Source: Pseudomonas farsensis (GTDB lineage: Bacteria > Pseudomonadota > Gammaproteobacteria > Pseudomonadales > Pseudomonadaceae). From it: DNA of 64,000 nucleotides. This document shows, one piece after another, positions 7,841-16,150 of the stretch. How positions within the stretch are numbered: position 1 is the stretch's first letter; the number at the start of each line of letters is the position of its first letter. The notes below the pieces were generated by a model, which saw only the letters and a list, made by a program, of their open reading frames with translations, searched no databases and was not told the origin of the DNA. The stretch lies in assembly GCF_014268805.2 (NCBI RefSeq), contig NZ_JABWRF020000002.1, positions 310,001-374,000 of the forward strand, given 5' to 3'. The translations under genes and the position numbers were made by a program.

Positions 7841-9334
7841 ATGACCGACACATTGCGCGACACCCAGGCCCAGCAGACGGCCACCCAGGACCCAAGCGAG
7901 TTCGCAAGCCTGCTGCTGCAGGAGTTCAAGCCCAAGACCGAGCGCGCCAAGGAAGCCGTCGAGAGCGCGGTGCGCACCCTGGCGGAACAGGCCCTGGCGC
8001 AGACCAACCTGGTGTCCAACGACGCCATCGGCTCGATCGAGCAGATCATCGCGGCCATCGACCAGAAGCTCACCGCGCAGGTCAACCAGATCATCCACCA
8101 CAACGATTTCCAGCAGCTGGAAAGCGCGTGGCGTGGCCTGCACTACCTGGTCAACAACACCGAGAGCGACGAGCAGCTGAAGATTCGCGTGCTCAACATC
8201 TCGAAGAACGACCTGCACAAGACCCTGAAGAAATTCAAAGGCACCGCGTGGGACCAGAGCCCGGTGTTCAAGAAGCTCTACGAGGAAGAGTACGGCCAAT
8301 TCGGCGGCGAGCCTTACGGCTGCCTGGTGGGCGACTACTACTTCGACCAGTCGCCACCGGATGTCGAGCTGCTGGGCGAAATGTCCAAGGTCTGCGCCTC
8401 GATGCACGCCCCGTTCATCTCGGCAGCCTCGCCAACGGTGATGGGCATGGGCTCGTGGCAGGAGCTGTCCAACCCGCGCGACCTGACCAAGATCTTCACC
8501 ACCCCGGAATACGCCGGCTGGCGCTCGCTGCGTGAATCGGAAGACTCGCGCTACATCGGCCTGACCATGCCGCGCTTCCTGGCGCGCCTGCCATACGGCG
8601 CCAAGACCGACCCGGTCGAGGCCTTCGCCTTCGAAGAAGACACCGACGGCGCCGACAGCAGCAAGTACACCTGGGCCAACGCCGCCTACGCGATGGCGGT
8701 GAACATCAACCGTTCGTTCAAACACTACGGCTGGTGCTCGCGCATCCGTGGCGTCGAGTCGGGCGGTGAAGTGGAAGGCCTGCCGGCGCACACCTTCCCC
8801 ACCGACGACGGTGGCGTGGACATGAAGTGCCCGACCGAAATCGCCATTTCCGACCGCCGCGAGGCGGAGCTGGCGAAAAACGGCTTCATGCCCCTGCTGC
8901 ATAAAAAGAACACCGACTTTGCTGCCTTCATTGGCGCCCAGTCGCTGCAAAAGCCGGCCGAATACGACGACCCGGACGCCACCGCAAACGCCAACCTGGC
9001 TGCGCGCCTGCCGTACCTGTTCGCCACCTGCCGCTTTGCGCATTACCTGAAGTGCATCGTTCGCGACAAGATCGGCTCGTTCAAGGAAAAGGACGAGATG
9101 CAGCGCTGGCTGCAGGACTGGATCCTCAACTACGTCGACGGCGATCCGGCGCACTCCACCGAGACCACCAAGGCCCAGCATCCGCTCGCGGCTGCCGAGG
9201 TGGTGGTCGAGGAAGTCGAAGGCAACCCGGGTTATTACAACTCGCGCTTCTACCTGCGCCCGCACTACCAGCTCGAAGGGCTGACCGTGTCGCTGCGCCT
9301 GGTATCGAAGCTGCCTTCGGCCAAAGGGGCCTGA
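7841..9334 (+). CDS. tssC: Type VI secretion contractile sheath large subunit TssC (VipB)
   Basis: 497 residues, the standard TssC length. The start ATG follows GAGGAG. Conserved blocks include the LESAWRGLHYLV segment (about residues 90-101), the PFISAASP block and the C-terminal sheath domain ending in FYLRPHYQLEGLTVSLRLVSKLP. TssC pairs with TssB to form the sheath that contracts to fire the tube and is later disassembled by ClpV. Nothing looks truncated. A REP element follows the stop by about 48 bases, separating tssC from hcp. Confidence 0.98.
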   Translation: MTDTLRDTQAQQTATQDPSEFASLLLQEFKPKTERAKEAVESAVRTLAEQALAQTNLVSNDAIGSIEQIIAAIDQKLTAQVNQIIHHNDFQQLESAWRGLHYLVNNTESDEQLKIRVLNISKNDLHKTLKKFKGTAWDQSPVFKKLYEEEYGQFGGEPYGCLVGDYYFDQSPPDVELLGEMSKVCASMHAPFISAASPTVMGMGSWQELSNPRDLTKIFTTPEYAGWRSLRESEDSRYIGLTMPRFLARLPYGAKTDPVEAFAFEEDTDGADSSKYTWANAAYAMAVNINRSFKHYGWCSRIRGVESGGEVEGLPAHTFPTDDGGVDMKCPTEIAISDRREAELAKNGFMPLLHKKNTDFAAFIGAQSLQKPAEYDDPDATANANLAARLPYLFATCRFAHYLKCIVRDKIGSFKEKDEMQRWLQDWILNYVDGDPAHSTETTKAQHPLAAAEVVVEEVEGNPGYYNSRFYLRPHYQLEGLTVSLRLVSKLPSAKGA

Positions 9335-9382
9335 TAGCCCCCTGATCGTTTTGCCGCCCTTTGCGGCACCAAGGCGCTCTAT

Positions 9383-9426
9383 GTAGGAGCGGCCTTGTGT
9401 CGCGAAAGGGCTGCAAAGCAGCCCCC
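9383..9426 (+). repeat. REP element (family B) between tssC and hcp
   Basis: GTAGGAGCGGCCTTGTGTCG is followed by CGAAAGGGCTGC and a short GCTGC..GCAGC hairpin. This is a single copy of the family that occurs as inverted pairs at 18336, 21707, 42811, 51586 and 55237. Confidence 0.8.
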
Positions 9427-9467
9427 AAACACCAGATTGTTAATCGACGCGAAACTCCGAGGACATC

Positions 9468-9956
9468 ATGGCTGTAGATATTTTCATCAAGATCGGCGAC
9501 ATCAAGGGCGAGTCCCATGACAAAGGCCACAAGGACGAAATCGACGTGCTGAACTGGAGCTGGGGCATGTCCCAGTCCGGCAACATGCACATGGGCAGCG
9601 GCGGCGGTTCGGGCAAGGTCAACATCCAGGACCTGTCGATCACCAAGTACGTCGACAAATCCAGCCCTAACCTGATGGCGCACTGCTCCAGCGGCAAGCA
9701 CATCGACAAGGTCAAGCTGACCGTGCGTAAAGCCGGCGGCGAGAGCCAGGTCGAGTACTTCATCATCAACCTCGAAGAAGTCATCATCAGCTCGCTGAGC
9801 ACCGGTGGCTCGGGCAGCGATGACCGCCTGACCGAAAACGTCAGCCTGAACTTCGCCAAGGTCACCGTTGACTACCAGCCGCAGAAAGCCGACGGCTCCA
9901 AAGAAGGCGGCCCGATCAAGTACGGCTGGAACATCCGCTCCAACGTCAAAATCTGA
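9468..9956 (+). CDS. hcp: Type VI secretion tube protein Hcp (TssD)
   Basis: 162 residues with the Hcp1-family opening MAVDIFIKIGDIKGESHDKG, then VLNWSWGMSQSGNMHMGSGGGSG and a glycine/serine loop STGGSGSDD. Hcp hexamers stack into the inner tube that is propelled out of the cell; the protein is both structural and secreted. The gene is flanked on both sides by REP elements (9383-9426 and 9966-10050), unlike any other gene of the unit. This may set its mRNA abundance apart. Confidence 0.98.
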   Translation: MAVDIFIKIGDIKGESHDKGHKDEIDVLNWSWGMSQSGNMHMGSGGGSGKVNIQDLSITKYVDKSSPNLMAHCSSGKHIDKVKLTVRKAGGESQVEYFIINLEEVIISSLSTGGSGSDDRLTENVSLNFAKVTVDYQPQKADGSKEGGPIKYGWNIRSNVKI

Positions 9957-9965
9957 CAGCCCTTC

Positions 9966-10050
9966 GTGGGAGCGGGCTTGCCCCGCGATGCGCCGGCCGG
10001 CAGACCGTACTGTCCGTGCCGTCGCCATCGCGGGGCAAGCCCGCTCCCAC
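9966..10050. repeat. Inverted REP pair (family A) between hcp and tssE
   Basis: GTGGGAGCGGGCTTGCCCCG (from 9966) and its complement (ending 10050) are separated by about 35 bases, so the RNA can fold into a long stem. It begins ten bases after the hcp stop codon. Such pairs commonly stabilise the upstream mRNA end or weaken read-through. Confidence 0.85.
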
Positions 10051-10083
10051 GGTATCAACGCTCACTGAGAGAGTGTCTTTGAA

Positions 10084-10599
10084 GTGGTAGCCGAACTCGC
10101 CACCCGCGACCGCCTGCAACCCTCGCTGCTCGATCGTCTCACCGACGATGAACCGGGCAACCCGCAGGAAGCCCCCGACAAGCGCGTGCTCAGCCTGCAG
10201 CAACTCAAGGCCTCGGTGCTGCGTGACCTGGCCTGGCTGCTCAACACCACCTCCCTGCTCGACAGCGCCGCCACCCTGAACACCCCAGCCGGTGCCTCGG
10301 TGATCAACTACGGCCTGCCTGCGTTGGCCGGCAACAGTGCCTCGAACATCGACCTGACCGCCTTGGAGCGCATCATCCATCAGGCCATCGCTACCTACGA
10401 ACCCCGCATCCTTGCCCACACCCTCAAGGTACGGGCGCAGGCTGCACCCGGCGAGATGAACGCCAACGCCCTGAGCTTCGAAATCGAAGGCGACCTGTGG
10501 GCGCAGCCAGCGGCGCTGCCGTTGCTGCTGCAGACCGACGTCGACCTCGAATCGGGCCATGTGCGCGTAGCGCCCGCCGACCGCAGGAGGCGCACATGA
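10084..10599 (+). CDS. tssE: Type VI secretion baseplate protein TssE (gp25-like)
   Basis: 171 residues from a GTG at 10084; a weak GAGAG lies about 11 bases upstream. TssE is the gp25-like wedge protein of the baseplate that starts sheath polymerisation. The sequence has [14 protein letters not shown] near the start, [22 protein letters not shown] and the conserved YEPRIL-type segment (about 100-106), ending in [26 protein letters not shown]. The stop overlaps the tssF ATG (ATGA). Confidence 0.94.
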   Translation: MVAELATRDRLQPSLLDRLTDDEPGNPQEAPDKRVLSLQQLKASVLRDLAWLLNTTSLLDSAATLNTPAGASVINYGLPALAGNSASNIDLTALERIIHQAIATYEPRILAHTLKVRAQAAPGEMNANALSFEIEGDLWAQPAALPLLLQTDVDLESGHVRVAPADRRRRT

Positions 10600-12458
10600 A
10601 CCCGCGCCTGCTCGAACTGTACAACCAGGAACTGCAGCACATCCGCGAAGGCGCTGCCGAGTTCGCCAAGGAATACCCGAAGATTGCCGGGCGCCTGACG
10701 CTGTCGGGCATCGAATGCGCCGACCCGTACGTCGAGCGCCTGCTTGAAGGTTTCGCCTACCTGACCGCGCGCGTTCAGCTGAAACTCGACGCCGAGTACC
10801 CGACCTTCACCCACAATTTGCTCGAAATCGCCTACCCGCACTACCTGGCGCCGACCCCGTCGATGACCGTGGTGCAGCTGCAGACCGACCCCGACGAAGG
10901 CTCGTTGGCGGCAGGTTTCCCGCTGCCGCGCGGCAGCGTGCTGCGCGCCAACCTGGGCCGCAACTCGCAAACCCCGTGCGAGTTTCGCAGCACCCAGGAC
11001 GTCACCCTGTGGCCACTGCAAGTAGCCCGCGCCGAGTATTTCGGCAACCCCGGCGCGGTGCTTGGGCGCCTGGCCACCAGCGAACCCAAGGCCCGTGCCG
11101 GCCTGCGCCTGACCCTGCGCAGCGGGGCGGAAATCCCGTTTTCCAGCCTGCCGTTGACGCACCTGCCGCTGTACCTCAACGGCGCCGACGAAACCCCGTA
11201 TCGCCTCTACGAGCAACTGCTCGGCAGCGCCTGCGCGGTGTTCGTGCGCCAGCCAGGTGCCGACTGGGTCGAGCGCATCCCGGTCGAGCAAGCCCTGCTG
11301 CCGTGCGGCTTCGATGACGCCGAAGCGGCGTTGCCGGTGGTGCCCCAGGCGTTCCAGGGTTACCGGCTGTTGCAGGAATACTTCGCCCTGCCGCAGCGTT
11401 TTCTGTTCATTGATGTGGCCGGGCTGCAACGGGCGGTGCAACGCTGCGACGGCCAGGAGCTGGAAATCCTGGTGCTGTTCGAGCGCTTCGACCAGAGCCT
11501 TGAAAGCAGCGTGAGTGCGGCGCAGTTCGTGCCGTTCTGCACCCCGGCGATCAACCTGTTCCCGCGCCGGGTCGACCGCCTGCACCTGACCGACCGGGTC
11601 AACGAGCACCATGTGATCGCCGACCGCACCCGGCCCACCGATTTCGAGATTCACTCGCTGCAACAGGTGACCGGCCACGGCACCGGCCCCGACCAGCCGT
11701 TCCTGCCCTTCTATGCCGTGCGCGACCCGTCGCGCTATGGCCGCGACCAGGCCTACTACATCGTGCGCCGCGAGCCGCGCGTGCTGTCCAGCGAGCAACG
11801 ACGCAACGGCACGCGCTCCAGCTACATGGGCAGCGAGACCTTCGTCAGCCTGGTCGATGGCCAACAGGCGCCGTACCGCCACGACCTGCGCCAGCTGGGC
11901 ATCAGCGCGCTGTGCAGCAACCGCGACCTGCCGCTGTTCATGAACGTTGGCGACGGGCGCAGCGATTTCAGCCTGGCCGACAGTGCCCCCGTGGCCGCCG
12001 TGCGCTGCCTGGCCGGGCCAAGCCGGCCAAAGGCCAGCCACGCCCACGACAACCGCGCCTGGCGCCTGATCAGCCAGCTGTCGCTGAACTACCTGTCGCT
12101 GGCCGAGCAAGGCCAGGGCGCTGCCGCCCTGCGCGAACTGCTGCGCCTGTATGGCGACCATCACGATAGCGCCCTGCAATTGCAGATCGACGGCCTGCGC
12201 GAGGTCAGCAGCAAGCCGTGCACGCGGCGCTTGCCGATGCCGGGGCCGATCGTCTTTGGCCGTGGCCTGGAAATCACCCTGACCTTCGATGAAAACGCCT
12301 TCCGCGGCACCGGGGTGTTTCTGCTCGGGGCGGTGTTCGAGCGTTTCCTGACCCGCTACGTGTCGATCAACAGCTTTACCGAAACCGTGCTGCGCACCAG
12401 CGAACGAGGCGAGATCATGCGCTGGAAAGCCAAGCCCGGGCGCAGGCCTACCCTGTGA
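10596..12458 (+). CDS. tssF: Type VI secretion baseplate protein TssF
   Basis: 620 residues from the ATG at 10596, which has AGGAGG upstream and overlaps the tssE stop. An upstream in-frame ATG at 10497 lies inside tssE and is rejected. The opening [20 protein letters not shown] and [39 protein letters not shown] are diagnostic of TssF (VasA). With TssG it forms the baseplate wedge. The C-terminus ends in [29 protein letters not shown], complete for the family. Confidence 0.96.
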   Translation: MNPRLLELYNQELQHIREGAAEFAKEYPKIAGRLTLSGIECADPYVERLLEGFAYLTARVQLKLDAEYPTFTHNLLEIAYPHYLAPTPSMTVVQLQTDPDEGSLAAGFPLPRGSVLRANLGRNSQTPCEFRSTQDVTLWPLQVARAEYFGNPGAVLGRLATSEPKARAGLRLTLRSGAEIPFSSLPLTHLPLYLNGADETPYRLYEQLLGSACAVFVRQPGADWVERIPVEQALLPCGFDDAEAALPVVPQAFQGYRLLQEYFALPQRFLFIDVAGLQRAVQRCDGQELEILVLFERFDQSLESSVSAAQFVPFCTPAINLFPRRVDRLHLTDRVNEHHVIADRTRPTDFEIHSLQQVTGHGTGPDQPFLPFYAVRDPSRYGRDQAYYIVRREPRVLSSEQRRNGTRSSYMGSETFVSLVDGQQAPYRHDLRQLGISALCSNRDLPLFMNVGDGRSDFSLADSAPVAAVRCLAGPSRPKASHAHDNRAWRLISQLSLNYLSLAEQGQGAAALRELLRLYGDHHDSALQLQIDGLREVSSKPCTRRLPMPGPIVFGRGLEITLTFDENAFRGTGVFLLGAVFERFLTRYVSINSFTETVLRTSERGEIMRWKAKPGRRPTL

Positions 12459-13471
12459 ATACGCTCCAGGCCATGCAGGCCGAGCCCTGGGAGTACGACT
12501 TCTTCCAGGCGCTGCGCCGCCTTGAGGCAGAAAACCCGGAGCTGCCGCGCTTCGGCCATTCGTTGCGCCTGGCAGATGAGCCGGTGCGCCTGGGCCAGCG
12601 CCTGGATTGCAGCTTCGCCCCAGCCACACTGGCCTCGGTCAGCGCAGGCGAAGCCGGCCCGCCGCGCCTGGAGCAGTTCTTCTTCGGCCTGGGCGGCCCC
12701 AACGGCCCGCTGCCGCTGCACCTGACCGAGTACATGCGCGAGCGCCAGCGCAACCACGCCGACCCCACCAGCAAGCGTTTTCTGGATATCTTCCACCACC
12801 GCCTGCTGAGCCTGTTCTACCGCGCCTGGGCCGAAGCCCGGCCCACCGTCAGCCATGACCGCCCAGGCGATGACTACTGGGCTGCGCGCCTGGCAGCGCT
12901 GAGCGGCCGTGGCCAGCCGGAGCTGCAAGGCCAAGGCCCGCTGGCTGACACTGCCAAGCTGCACTGGTCGGGGCACCTCGGCGCACAGACCCGCTACCCG
13001 GACGGTTTGTGCAGCATCCTGGGCGAATACTTCGGCGTGCCGGTCAAGCTTGAAGAGTACGTCGGCCAATGGCTGGAGCTGCCCGAACGCAGCCAGCTCG
13101 GCGTGCGCGCCAACCGCCTGGGCATGGACCTGTGCCTGGGCCGCTACGTCTGGGACCGCCAGCACAAGTTCCGCCTGTGCCTTGGCCCGCTGACCCTGGA
13201 CCAGTATCACGCGCTGTTGCCCGGCGGGCAGGCGTTCGTCGAGCTGGCAGCGTGGGTGTCCGAGTACCTGGGCCAGGAACTGGACTGGGACCTCAATCTG
13301 ATTCTTGCGCAGGCACACGTGCCTGCGTTGCAACTCAACGCAGGCCAGCGCCTCGGGTTCGATACCTGGGTCGGCCGCCCCTCGCACGATGCACGCGACC
13401 TGAAGCTTGCCCGGTACTACGCCGAGCAGCCGGTCGCCGCCCCCCACACAAGGAGCCAGGATCATGGGTGA
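12455..13471 (+). CDS. tssG: Type VI secretion baseplate protein TssG
   Basis: 338 residues beginning with GTG at 12455, overlapping the tssF stop (GTGA). Family features include the EPWEYDFFQALRRLEA opening, the FFGLGGPNGPLPLHLTEY block and the FHHRLLSLFYRAWAEARP motif. It forms the wedge with TssF and TssE. Its last codons overlap the start of clpV by eight bases, so the chain tssE-F-G-H is coupled throughout. Confidence 0.95.
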   Translation: MNTLQAMQAEPWEYDFFQALRRLEAENPELPRFGHSLRLADEPVRLGQRLDCSFAPATLASVSAGEAGPPRLEQFFFGLGGPNGPLPLHLTEYMRERQRNHADPTSKRFLDIFHHRLLSLFYRAWAEARPTVSHDRPGDDYWAARLAALSGRGQPELQGQGPLADTAKLHWSGHLGAQTRYPDGLCSILGEYFGVPVKLEEYVGQWLELPERSQLGVRANRLGMDLCLGRYVWDRQHKFRLCLGPLTLDQYHALLPGGQAFVELAAWVSEYLGQELDWDLNLILAQAHVPALQLNAGQRLGFDTWVGRPSHDARDLKLARYYAEQPVAAPHTRSQDHG

Positions 13472-16139
13472 AATCAGCCGCGCCGCGCTGTTCGGCAAGC
13501 TCAACAGCGTCGCCTACAAGGCCATCGAGGCCGCGACCGTCTTCTGCAAACTGCGCGGCAACCCGTATGTGGAGCTGGCGCACTGGCTGCACCAGTTGCT
13601 GCAACTGCAAGACAGCGACCTGCACCGCATCATCCGCCAGTTCAACGTCGAGCCGGCGCGCCTGGCCCGTGACCTGACCGATGCCCTGGACCGCCTGCCG
13701 CGTGGCTCGACCTCGATCACCGACCTGTCTTCGCAGGTTGAAGAAGCGGTCGAGCGTGGCTGGGTGTACGGCAGCCTGCTGTTCGGCGAAAGCCAGGTGC
13801 GCACCGGCTACCTGGTGGTGGGCATCCTCAAGACGCCGAGCCTGCGCAACGCGCTGCTGGGCCTGTCGAGCGAGTTCGCCAAGCTGAAGATCGACAGCCT
13901 CACCGAGCGTTTCGACGAATACGTCGGCGATTCGCCCGAAAACGGCCTGGCCGCAAGCGACGGCTTCAGCGCCGGTGCGCCCGGCGAAGCCAGCGGCGCC
14001 GTGGCTCCTGCGGCCATGGGCAAGCAGGAAGCGCTCAAGCGCTTCACCGTGGACCTGACCGAACAGGCCCGTAGCGGCAAGCTCGACCCTATCGTCGGCC
14101 GCGATGAAGAGATCCGCCAACTGGTCGACATCCTCATGCGCCGCCGGCAGAACAACCCGATTCTTACCGGTGAGGCCGGCGTCGGCAAAACCGCCGTGGT
14201 GGAAGGTTTTGCCCTGCGCATCGTGGCCGGCGACGTGCCGCCAGCGCTCAAGGACGTCGAGCTGCGCAGCCTGGACGTCGGCCTGTTGCAAGCCGGTGCC
14301 AGCATGAAAGGCGAGTTCGAACAGCGCCTGCGCCAGGTCATCGAAGACGTCCAGGCCTCGCCCAAACCCATCATCCTGTTCATCGACGAAGCCCACACCT
14401 TGGTAGGTGCAGGTGGCGCAGCCGGTACCGGTGATGCCGCCAACCTGCTCAAGCCGGCACTGGCGCGCGGCAGCCTGCGCACCGTGGCCGCCACCACCTG
14501 GGCCGAGTACAAGAAGCACATCGAGAAAGACCCAGCCTTGACCCGCCGCTTCCAGGTGGTGCAAGTGGACGAGCCGAGCGAGCCCAAGGCCCTGCTGATG
14601 ATGCGCGGCGTGGCCTCGACCATGGAAAAACACCACCAGGTGCAGATCCTCGACGAAGCCCTGGAAGCCTCGGTGAAACTGTCGCACCGGTACATTCCGG
14701 CGCGCCAGTTGCCCGACAAGTCGGTCAGCCTGCTCGACACCGCCTGCGCCCGCGTGGCCATCAGCCTGCACGCGGTGCCGGCCGAGGTCGACGACAGCCG
14801 CCGGCGCATCGAAGCGCTTGAGGTGGAGCTTGCGATCATCGCCCGCGAAGCGGCCATTGGCGTTGCCACCGAACAGCGCCAGCGCCTGGCCGAAACCCTG
14901 CTGATTGAAGAACGTGAGCGCCTGGCGGGGCTTGAAAGCCGCTGGGCCGAGGAAAAAACGCTGGTCGACGAACTGCTGGCCACCCGTGCGCAACTGCGCG
15001 AGCAGGTGGGTGTGGTCGACCAGGAAGTCGAGGTGCAAGGCAGCCATGAGCTGCGCGAAAAACTCATCGACCTGCAACAGCGCCTGACCGCGCTGCAAGG
15101 CGAAAGCCCGCTGATTCTGCCGACCGTGGACTACCAGGCGGTGGCCTCGGTGGTCGCCGACTGGACCGGCATCCCGGTCGGGCGCATGGCGCGCAACGAA
15201 ATCGAAACGGTGCTCAACCTCGACAGCCACCTGGCCAAGCGCATCATTGGTCAGGACCACGCGCTGAAAATGATCGCCAAGCGCATCCAGACCTCCCGCG
15301 CAGGCCTGGACAACCCGAACAAGCCGGTCGGCGTGTTCATGCTTGCCGGCACCTCCGGCGTGGGCAAGACCGAGACCGCGCTGGCCCTGGCCGAGGCCAT
15401 GTACGGCGGTGAGCAGAACCTGATCACCATCAACATGAGCGAGTTCCAGGAAGCCCACACCGTCTCGACCCTCAAGGGCGCCCCACCCGGCTATGTCGGT
15501 TACGGCGAAGGCGGCGTGCTGACCGAGGCCGTGCGCCGCCGGCCATACAGCGTGGTGCTGCTGGATGAGGTGGAAAAAGCCCACCCCGACGTGCACGAAA
15601 TCTTCTTCCAGGTGTTCGACAAGGGCGTCATGGAAGACGGCGAAGGCCGCCAGATCGATTTCCGCAACACGCTGATCCTGCTGACCACCAATGCCGGCAC
15701 CGAGCTGATCGCCCGCACCTGCAACAACCCGCAGGCACTGCCCGACCCTGAGGCGGTGGCCACTTCGCTGCGCCAGCCGCTGCTGGAGATTTTCCCGCCG
15801 GCACTGCTCGGGCGCCTGGTGACCATCCCTTACTACCCGCTCAGCGACGCCATGCTCAAGGCCATCACTCGCCTGCAGCTGGAGCGTATCCGCAAGCGCG
15901 TCGAGGGCACGCACAAGGTCGGCTTTGCCTACGATGACGGCGTGGTAGACCTGATAGTCTCGCGCTGCACCGAAACCGAAAGCGGTGGCCGCATGATCGA
16001 CACCATCCTGACCAACGGCCTGCTGCCGGACATGAGCCGCGAGTTCCTGACCCGCCTGCTCGAAGGCAAGCCACTGGCGAGCGTGAGTATCAGCCGCCGC
16101 GACAATGACCTGCACTATGACTTCGGCGCTGCCGACTGA
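13464..16139 (+). CDS. clpV: Type VI secretion AAA+ ATPase TssH (ClpV)
   Basis: 891 residues from the ATG at 13464, supported by AAGGAG upstream; an earlier in-frame ATG at 13407 lies inside tssG. An N-terminal Clp-N domain (1-150) is followed by the first AAA+ domain with Walker A GEAGVGKT (236-243) and Walker B ILFIDEAH (304-311), a coiled middle domain (about 430-545), and the second AAA+ domain with GTSGVGKT (629-636) and VVLLDEVEKAH (697-707). ClpV extracts TssC from contracted sheaths for reuse. All ATPase motifs are intact. vgrG starts 11 bases later. Confidence 0.97.
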   Translation: MGEISRAALFGKLNSVAYKAIEAATVFCKLRGNPYVELAHWLHQLLQLQDSDLHRIIRQFNVEPARLARDLTDALDRLPRGSTSITDLSSQVEEAVERGWVYGSLLFGESQVRTGYLVVGILKTPSLRNALLGLSSEFAKLKIDSLTERFDEYVGDSPENGLAASDGFSAGAPGEASGAVAPAAMGKQEALKRFTVDLTEQARSGKLDPIVGRDEEIRQLVDILMRRRQNNPILTGEAGVGKTAVVEGFALRIVAGDVPPALKDVELRSLDVGLLQAGASMKGEFEQRLRQVIEDVQASPKPIILFIDEAHTLVGAGGAAGTGDAANLLKPALARGSLRTVAATTWAEYKKHIEKDPALTRRFQVVQVDEPSEPKALLMMRGVASTMEKHHQVQILDEALEASVKLSHRYIPARQLPDKSVSLLDTACARVAISLHAVPAEVDDSRRRIEALEVELAIIAREAAIGVATEQRQRLAETLLIEERERLAGLESRWAEEKTLVDELLATRAQLREQVGVVDQEVEVQGSHELREKLIDLQQRLTALQGESPLILPTVDYQAVASVVADWTGIPVGRMARNEIETVLNLDSHLAKRIIGQDHALKMIAKRIQTSRAGLDNPNKPVGVFMLAGTSGVGKTETALALAEAMYGGEQNLITINMSEFQEAHTVSTLKGAPPGYVGYGEGGVLTEAVRRRPYSVVLLDEVEKAHPDVHEIFFQVFDKGVMEDGEGRQIDFRNTLILLTTNAGTELIARTCNNPQALPDPEAVATSLRQPLLEIFPPALLGRLVTIPYYPLSDAMLKAITRLQLERIRKRVEGTHKVGFAYDDGVVDLIVSRCTETESGGRMIDTILTNGLLPDMSREFLTRLLEGKPLASVSISRRDNDLHYDFGAAD

Positions 16140-16150
16140 CGAGACCGACG

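Noticed and set aside
10395..12629. 744-codon open frame on the minus strand
   Set aside because: It is a shadow of tssF and neighbouring genes on the opposite strand.
13335..16115. 926-codon open frame on the minus strand
   Set aside because: It is antisense to clpV, which has intact AAA+ motifs and a ribosome site. The long frame reflects GC-rich codon bias.
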